Assembly: GCF_016920785.2 (NCBI RefSeq)
Contig: NW_024609835.1
Span: 84,540,243-84,604,242 of the forward strand
DNA from: Ixodes scapularis
Taxonomy: Eukaryota; Arthropoda; Arachnida; Ixodida; Ixodidae
Direction of reading: 5' to 3'
DNA length: 64,000 bases
Every line of letters begins with the position of its first letter. Positions within the stretch are counted from its first letter, which is position 1. This document shows positions 56,972-64,000 of the stretch, piece by piece. The notes under the pieces are model-generated. The model did no database searches. It was not told where the DNA came from and saw nothing but the letters and a program-made list of their open reading frames with translations. Position numbers and translations under genes: made by a program.

Positions 56972-57780
56972 TATAGGTTTTTTTTTTTTTTAGCTGCACC
57001 AAATTTTGAAAAAAAGGGAACGTGAGGTAGAGTAATTTGAGCCCTGGGGAAGTGTTAGTAGCCACGGCGGTCTCTAGAAAAAAGGTGAAATTACGTAATT
57101 AGTTTGCTAATTAACTAAAATGTTTTAACTAACTTTTTAATTTTTCACTTGAGGGCACCTAATGCATTTACAGGAGTGAAGATCGGCCACAGTATGGTCT
57201 ACTCGTGCTGTGCGATTGGGATAAAAAAATTCCCAGTAGGCGCTACGGGGTCGAGAAATGTCACTTTGGTGAATGGCGTCCAACCGAAACTAAACTGGAA
57301 AGAGCGCCGGTACAGTTATCGCTCCACCTTTTCGGGCATTCGATTCGTCATTATCACGGCCGGTTCGACTTGCTTCGGCGAGTCGGCCGCGATAATGACG
57401 AATCGCGTGCCCGGAAGGGCAGAGCGATAACTTTATCGGCGCTCTTTCCAGTTTAGTTTCGGTTGGACGCCATTTACCAAAGTGACATTTCTCGACCTCG
57501 TAGCGCCTACTAGGAATTTTTTATCCATATTTGACGACACGGCTAGACCATACTGTGGCCGGTCTTCCATCCTCTAAATACAATAGGTGCCCTCAAGTGA
57601 AAAATTAAAAGTTAATTAAAACATTTTAGTTAATTAGCTAATTACCTAATTCCACCTTTTTTCTAGAGGCCGCCATGGCCACTAACGCTTCCCCAGAGCT
57701 CAAATTACTCTATCTCACGTGCCCCTTTTTTTTTGAAAATTTGGCTAAAAAAGAAAAACACCCTGTATATATATATATAT
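56972..57780. mobile_element. Third adjacent foldback element
   Basis: The arms start at TTTTTTTAGCTGCACCAAAT and end at ATTTGGCTAAAAAAGAAAAA followed by CACCCTGTATATA. Inner matches include GAGTAATTTGAGC, GTGAAAAATTAAAAGTTAAT and GAGCGCCG with complements. The centre is near 57375. It ends in a (TA)n run. Confidence 0.88.
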
Positions 57781-58837
57781 ATTTAAACGGCATCGAAAAC
57801 GTAAACCACGATTCCAGAATTAGGTTTGCCATATATTCTGATGACAATAGTACACTTTTACGACACGAAAATAATCTTGCGGCCGAATTCATAAACGCTT
57901 CTCTATTCTAAACTCGACTTAAACTTAATTCGAGAACGGTTTTGCGCTTAAAAATACACTACTATTTTCTCCCGAATACAGCTAGGTTCGGTCCTATCTC
58001 AAGATTTTGTTCGAGGCTCAAGTTGTTTTTTTCTTGCGTGTCATGGGCTACCGACACATAGCTCATCGATGTCATAGATTTTGTCGTCAGAACCGACAAA
58101 CTCCTGCCTCACAACAAAGACGAGAGCCTTACAGTGTCATGGCGTCGTTTCAGGAACCGGCTGAACGGAACGGAGGTGTTCAACTACTTAGAATATTTTG
58201 CGCGCTACTGCTTTACGAAAGCGACTGTGACCAGCCATCTGAAGGCCCCGCTGGAGGAGTGCGAGAACAGTCGTGGTCTGCCGGTCCCTCCATTGCTCCG
58301 GCTGTTCAGTGAGCTGTTATACGGCGCTAGGACATTCAGGTGCAAGGTATCCGGTGACCTGTTAAATTTGTTGCACTTCACAGCGCGACAGTTCATTGGC
58401 AAACGTCGCGGCTTATTGCCAGCACTGGTCAGGACTTCGTGCCATCGTCTCATCAATCTCCCCGGGGAGCATGGCGGGCGTGGACCTTGTGGTGGGAAAC
58501 TTTTACAAACTTAAGTTTTGCAGTAAAATTTATTGTTTAACACTGTACGAAAGAAACGTGCTAAACAGGTGAATTAAATGTCATTTTTGCTAAAGGCATA
58601 TTGACACAATAGAATTTGACCGCTTGACTACCGACGACAAGACTGACGGTCGTACCAGTCATGCATCAATAAACGTATTTTCAGCCAAGGTTATAATGGC
58701 TCCTGTCGAGTTGCGATCACGAGACACCGAGAGATCCGTGCTTCGTACGTAGTAACCATTTAAACGTGTAACTCTTCCAGCGATAAACGAAGCATGGATG
58801 TGCTGGTCACTTCCGGTTCTATCAACCTGTATAGGTC
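57781..58837. other. Noncoding or unrecognised DNA
   Basis: Two overlapping frames of 101 and 126 codons (58007-58514) contain no domain I recognise. The second (FRNRLNGTEVFNYLEYFARY) could be a decayed transposon piece, but no catalytic motif is visible. Confidence 0.4.
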
Positions 58838-59340
58838 ATGTGACGTCCGGTCATGTGACGTTAATTTCATCACTAAATTGTGTGGGGAAACTGATTTGAT
58901 GTGTAGGTCACATGACGTCAAGCCCTGTGACATCAACTTTCAGGCTAAATTGAGTGGGGAAACTGAATTCGTGTCTAAGTCACATGACGTTAGGTCATGT
59001 ACGTGTCAATCATTTTCCAACAAAATTGAGCTGAAACAAACAATTGATGTCTAGGTGGCGTGACGTCTCGTCACGAGACATAAATTTCCCCGCTATATTG
59101 ATCGGGGAACTGAACTTGTGTATTGCGTGCGTGATGTCAGCTCACGTGACGTAAGTTTTCCCACAAAATTGAGCGGGAAAACTGAATTAGTGTATCACGT
59201 GTTTTTTTGGTGTCACGTGACCTCAGGTCACGTGAAACCAAAATATTTAGGCTCAATTTAGCGGGGAATATGAATTTGTGTATAGGTTTCCACCTGACAT
59301 CAATTGACGTCACATCACCTAAACAAAATTTTAGTTTTCT
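58838..59340. repeat. Degenerate minisatellite, period about 72 bp
   Basis: Seven or so diverged units each carry a GTCACATGACGTCA-type palindrome, then a TTTTCxxxCTAAATTGAG block, then GGGGAAACTGAATT and GTGT. Units start near 58838, 58907, 58977, 59053, 59129 and 59200. Confidence 0.8.
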
Positions 59341-60119
59341 CACCAAATTTAGCAGGAAATGTACGGACGGACGGACGGAGAATCGATTTTGGCGGTTCAA
59401 GCAAAAAACAATTGGTACTTTAAAATACAATGTCATCATCACGGTAGTTCATAACATTCTGATATATCATATTCAAGGGCTGCTTGTGCTGGCAAAATAT
59501 TCCAATCGATTACTTTTTGTGGCATAAATATTGTATTGTTCCACTATTAGTCCGCACTTTCGAGTGTGTGTTTAGTTTAGTTTAGCAGCGCCTGCTGTAA
59601 GGGGACTCAGACACCCCGTCAACCTGTTGCTGCAGATTTTTATACTGCAGCAATTGCTGCAGTATAAATGTGTTGTGAAATTTAATAAAAAAATTAATGT
59701 TTTAGTTTATTGTGCCAATATGAATTTTTCAAATCACAACTGCGCGTAGGAATGATGTGCTGCACTCGCCATATTAGATCATTCATAGTCTTGGCAGCCT
59801 CAGAACGATTTTGTGCTGTACTCGCCATATTATACCTTTAGATTACACTTGAGAGAGCAGAAGAACAGACATACCTCAAAATATCACTCACACTGCGTTG
59901 ACTTTGAACTCTAGTTTTTATCGTGCTTCATATTCATTCTCTTTTACTCTTATATATAAAGAACTAATTTAAGCTACGGTTGGTATAACTACATAAATTT
60001 TCGTAAATAGTCAAACTCTTTTTTATAGAGCAATCGAAGGGGTACTAGCTCATAAGCTATCTAGCGTAACAATGTTCGCGGTTTTTATGATTTCTCGCGT
60101 GAGTTTGTTATTGCAATGA
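59341..60119. other. Noncoding DNA
   Basis: A GGAC tetranucleotide run lies at 59362-59379. At about 59625-59665, CTGCAG and GCAGCAATTGCTGC form a small palindrome. No gene was recognised. Confidence 0.45.
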
Positions 60120-60294
60120 AAAGGAGGTGAGCTAGTTGGTTGTACATACTTAGATCTTGGAAACCAGCTGAAGTTACAGAAAAAAGTGTTAGGAGAGAAA
60201 GGAGAAAGGGACGTCCGCCAGGCGATCTGACGTCTTTTCTCCTTTCTCTCCTAACACTTTTTTTCTGTAAGTTCAGCTGGTTTCCACGATCTAA
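60120..60294 (-). mobile_element. Penelope-associated terminal segment with palindrome, joined to Penelope coding DNA
   Basis: GGTGAGCTAGTTGGTTG is followed by arms at about 60150-60215 and 60229-60294 (TTGGAAACCAGCTGAA, AAAGTGTTAGGAGAGAAAGG and complements). The right arm runs straight into the C-terminal coding region of the Penelope relic, replacing the last part of its GIY-YIG domain. Confidence 0.8.
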
Positions 60295-62330
60295 ATTTGT
60301 TATTGCTTCTGCCCAGTGCGGTCCAGTTGGCCAGAAGTGGAGAACACCTGAAATCTCGGCAATGTATGCCTAAGTGACCTGAGTCGGCCTTGATGGCGTT
60401 GTAATTCGCGAAGCCGGTCGTTGAGACATTGTCCTGTTAGTCCGATGTATCGCTTTCCACAGGAAAGAGGAGAGGAATAAATCACTCCCTCTGTGCAAGA
60501 AACAAACTTAGTTTGGTGGTTCTTGGTGCAGCACGCTGGTCGAATAGAAGGCCCATTTACCTTCTTAGATAAGCTGGAGTGTTTATGCGGAGCGGAAAAG
60601 ATTGTGTCAATATTGACTCGATTGGCTGTTTTATTCAGCTTGTGGGAAAAGTTAGGAAGATAGGGCACAATAATATGTTTTGTGGTGCGTTCTCTTGGAC
60701 TGCGTGTTATAGCTCCTTCCTGCTTGATTTCCCTGAGCAGGCATTCAGCAACTGCTATTATAATAAAGACGAAGGGTACCCCGCTGAAACCAATCGAGAG
60801 ATTTGCATTTCGAAGCTTGTATGTACTGTGTGCTTGCATGATTTTTTAAGGAAGGTTTTTAGACAGAGTTGCAATGCCCCTTTCAAAAAGCTTTGTGTGT
60901 GCTGAGCTATAGCTAAGGAGCGGATTGTTTGCCCTAGGTTCGTAGGACGAGCAGATGTGATGGTTTGTCATGAAAAGTCGAAGTTCTAAGAATCTTATGG
61001 ATTGCTCAGCCAGAAATTTGTAAGTTTTAACGAATGCAGGCAGTTTTTGAAAATGGAAAGGACACTCGCCACCAAGGTAAGGAAGTTGTTATCGTCAGTG
61101 TCAGAGAATGCCAAGTAATATTCAACGTAGCAAAACACACGCATAATTTTTGAGTGGTCCAAGTTTTGCTGCAAGATTCTGTTGTGGAAGGAAAGAAAAA
61201 TCTCACTAAGGACAGGAGCAATACTAGAGCCTATGCGTACTCCCGTTTTTGCAAGTATGTTGTTCCGTCACATGTGGCAAAGGTAGATTTAAAGTAGACG
61301 GTTATTAAGTCCAGAAAATCTTTGATAGACAGACCAGTTGCGTTTAGAAAGGCGATAACACCAGATGTGTCAATGCTGTCTTCTCTGAACCTGAAAACAC
61401 CATCTTGAGGTAGAGCATAGTAAAGGTATTTTACATCGATGGAAAAGGCATTGAGTTTTTCTGTCCTTGTGTTTGTAGAGAAAATGCTAGAACTCATCAG
61501 AGTTTCTAATCAAGTAGGGATCATTGGTGTCCAGTTGGTTTAGTGTGTCTCGGAGGAATACAGTGATCGGCTTTTGCCAAGTGCCTCGTTCCGACACAAT
61601 GAACCCGAGGGTCAATGGATCTTGTGAGTTTTCCCACTGAAGAATATCTGAAAGCTGGAAAGCTTGCTCCGGTCAATGGAGGAATAAAGTTGCGTTAAGT
61701 CAAGTGAACTACATAATTTATTGGCTTGGCTTTCTATCTTACTTAAGGATATATCGTTGTGGCATTGAAATCAGATTCATGGGTTGTTAAGGAATTAGTG
61801 CCGAACAAGTTTTTGCGCTTAAGCACAAAACCGCCTTCCTTGTCGGCCGGCAGACGAAATCAACTACGCTTCTTTAAGTAGGTCTTAACCATCTTATGGC
61901 TAGCGGTGTGACTGGGTGTTTGTAAAGAGAAAGTATGTCAAGTCCTTCCGATATGCAACGAACAACGTCGGGTATGGAAGTTCGCTGTGACACTTGCCTG
62001 ACCAAGGACAAAAGCTCTGGTGCCGACTTGCCGGATTCCACCGCTAACTTTGGACCGAGGCTGAGTACTTGCTGCACTCTTGGCGGCAGAGGGATGTCGC
62101 CTATAGCGTGCGCAGGGTTGCTTTGGTTCCGTGTCCTGCCAGGCACAAACGCTTTAAGGGGCTTCAAGGCGAGTCGCCACAGACATGCGGTCGTGCGGTC
62201 AGAAAGATTAAAGTAATCATGCATTTTTTTTTTTTTTTTTTTAAATGGTGGACTCATATTGTTGCGCAAATGCACGTACAGGCAGTTCCGGTAGAGCATT
62301 GTCTGCCGATGTCATTCTGCTTGTAAGATC
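60295..62330 (-). pseudogene. Penelope-like retroelement, decayed
   Basis: Read on the minus strand, an N-terminal block (GDIPLPPRVQQVLSLGPKLA, SAPELLSLVRQVSQRT) is followed by a reverse transcriptase region. This has EKLNAFSIDVKYLYYALPQD near 61380-61460, GLSIKDFLDLITVYFKSTFA near 61265-61345, and GSSIAPVLSEIFLSFHNRIL near 61150-61215. The catalytic YVDD box reads YVEY (about 61112-61135), so the enzyme would be dead. KRYIGLTGQCLNDRLRE near 60410-60460 is the GIY-YIG endonuclease. HLGIHCRDFRCSPLL follows in another frame. Stops and frameshifts are frequent, and a T-run at 62224-62243 splits the 5' part. Intact elements of this class copy themselves by target-primed reverse transcription. Confidence 0.85.
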
Positions 62331-62654
62331 TTGAAAAGCCTTCTAACATGGCCTAGAGAAGAGCCAAAGCCTCCAAACAGGATCTTAACTTCCGGAGGTG
62401 GAATATGGACCCGGATGCAATAACTGAAAGTCCGTGCTTGACAAATGCTGATGGCAATCAGGGTTACAAGGACGCCAGGGTCCAAAAGAAAAGGCGGAAA
62501 GGGGCCGGATGCACTAGAAAGGAAATTAATCTATACTTCAGCATGGGCGTCTAGGTTGTTCATGCATACACTTTACAGTGCATAAGAATAGACACACCTC
62601 AAAAGATCACTCGCAAAAAAAAAGTACACGCTCACTGCGCTGATTCTCTGGTGA

Positions 62655-63045
62655 AGGATCGGTGGCCGAGTGGGCTAGCGCACACTAAAGCCCCTTGATG
62701 TTTGGGTTTGTCTCGCAAGTAGCGTAAAATGCGCCAGTGCATGGGGCCCGTGTCTCGAGCGGCCCTGGGAAGCAAATGGCGGCGTAGCAGTGAAATGGGC
62801 TGCCCTTAAAAGAGAATGGCGGCAGAGCATCCGCTCGTGGCACGTGTCTTGCGCGTGACCGCAACAATGGTTGGCGGTACTTGTAAGCGTTAATTTCATC
62901 AGGGAACCTTAGCGCACACCAGCTCGGAGCACGTGAAGTGAAAGCTCGCGCTGATCTTGGGTTCAATGTTGGCTCAATCCCCACCCCTGCCCGTTTTGAT
63001 CTGGATGAGTATCGTACCGGCGTGCGGTCGTGTATCTCTACTGCG
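62655..63045 (+). mobile_element. tRNA-like SINE, second family, copy 2, interrupted
   Basis: GGTGGCCGAGTGGGCTAGCG resembles the A-box region of a class II tRNA. After an insertion it resumes CACCAGCTCGGAGCACGTG and continues CTGGATGAGTATCG and TACCGGCGTGCGGTCGTGT, collinear with 36030-36210. The copy was whole before it was interrupted. Confidence 0.7.
62686..62909. mobile_element. 224-bp insertion with a 10-bp target-site duplication
   Basis: TAGCGCACAC is present at 62676-62685 and 62910-62919. The SINE copy at 36 kb reads through this position with no insert. The insert begins TAAAGCCCCTTGATG and ends CATCAGGGAACCT; CCTTGATG and CATCAGGG are a weak inverted pair. The duplication length would suit a Mutator-like or hAT-like MITE, or a retroposon. 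Confidence 0.8.
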
Positions 63046-64000
63046 TGATGCACGTTACGACCCCATGCTAGGGATTGTACTGCACTGGCCAAATGTCTAA
63101 TCTACAGCTGGGAGACTCCTCGCCTGTTGAGGCAGACCAATTTCTATGCCGTAAAAGCGTACACACAACCCAAATTTTGTTCTCAACTTTTGTTTGCATT
63201 GTGCTTCATCTCCATCTTCTTTTGCTTAAATTAGCTTAAATTAGTTCTTTATTTATAAGAGTCAAAGAAGATGAAGATTAAGCACAATTCAAACTAGAGT
63301 GCCCTAATTCAAACCAGACTTGAGAGCCAGTGAAGTGTGAGTGTTCTTTCTTTTTGTGAGTGATCTTTTGATGTGTGTCTGTACTTGTGCGCTGTGAAGT
63401 GTAAGCATGAACCACCAACTCGCTCAAGCTGAAGATAGACCTTCAGACTAGAAGAGAAGCCACCAAATTTCGGAGACGATTAACTTCCGCTGATTAGGCA
63501 ATCATATACGTTATTTGTCTTATACCCCTCTAAGACGGCGTCGTGAATGTCCTTTTCGTTAAGCTCCTTTATAAAATCGGCCAATCTGCTCGCGATGTTG
63601 AGTGCGCACGTGCCCTACGGCGTGCGCCGGTTCGCCGATTTTATAAAGGAGCTTGTTCTAAAGGCCTTTAAAATGCTCGTCTGGCAGGGGTATCAGCCTG
63701 ACAGACCTTTTAGAAAGCAACTCTGCGTTCGAAGACTTGTACGTTGAATATATGTGTTATTGGGCAGGAGATCGAATTATAGGGGGCGCTTTATCGAGGT
63801 TGTTGTCCCCACAGCCCGGTGTTTACTAAAACAGCATAACAAAGAAATCGAACCTCGTCATGCACTGCCTGGACACGAGCGCTTCGCCCTGACCAATGCT
63901 GGCCTTCGAATCGTCGTCTTCGATATCGCTGATCAAAAACAAACAAGAAAATTCGGTTTGTTGCCCCCACAGTTGAAGCGTGCCACTAGAGGCATAACTG
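63046..64000. other. Noncoding DNA to the window end, with one hairpin
   Basis: AAGCTCCTTTATAAAATCGG (63561-63580) pairs exactly with 63635-63654 around a loop of 54 nt. No gene was recognised in the rest, and any feature crossing position 64000 is cut off. Confidence 0.5.

Overview
The window reads as a gene-poor, repeat-dense stretch of an arachnid nuclear genome, most likely a hard tick. The grounds are spliceosomal introns with GT/AG borders, AT-rich intergenic DNA, several tRNA-derived SINE families of the type common in ticks (including one that carries an antisense tRNA-like tail), Penelope-like elements with GIY-YIG ends, and very abundant palindromic (foldback) elements. Nothing looks bacterial or viral. 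The taxonomic call is from memory of repeat families and could not be tested here.

Layout. 1-16.7 kb is almost all noncoding: a 580-bp tandem duplication, two SINE copies, a possible THAP-domain fragment, an 8-copy array of a 161-bp unit and its unamplified paralogue. 16.7-25 kb holds a perfect 84-bp palindrome, a decayed LINE on the minus strand, a cluster of hairpins, and a composite DNA element carrying a broken ORF of a widespread TE-associated protein family. 26.4-32.5 kb holds a mariner fragment, an intact 819-codon transposase-like gene on the minus strand, a 400-bp inverted repeat, a Penelope GIY-YIG fragment and a perfect 63-bp-arm palindrome.

36.58-51.51 kb is the one convincing host gene: a seven-exon plus-strand BEN-domain gene, predicted at 502 residues, whose exon phases all join correctly. 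It has a small N-terminal domain, a coiled coil, a CxxC segment, a large proline-rich heptad-repeat exon and a C-terminal BEN domain, so it is probably a nuclear DNA-binding or chromatin factor. Its introns are loaded with foldback elements, MITEs and short tandem duplications.

51.6-64 kb is again repeat DNA: a foldback MITE, a second copy of the composite element's end, three foldback elements side by side, a roughly 72-bp minisatellite, a decayed Penelope-like element on the minus strand with a mutated catalytic motif, and a SINE interrupted by a 224-bp insertion flanked by a 10-bp target-site duplication.

Apart from the BEN gene and the 819-codon transposase ORF there is no evidence of functional protein-coding genes, and no genes that work together as a pathway. 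All boundaries were read by eye; repeat ends are approximate unless exact arms or target-site duplications are stated.
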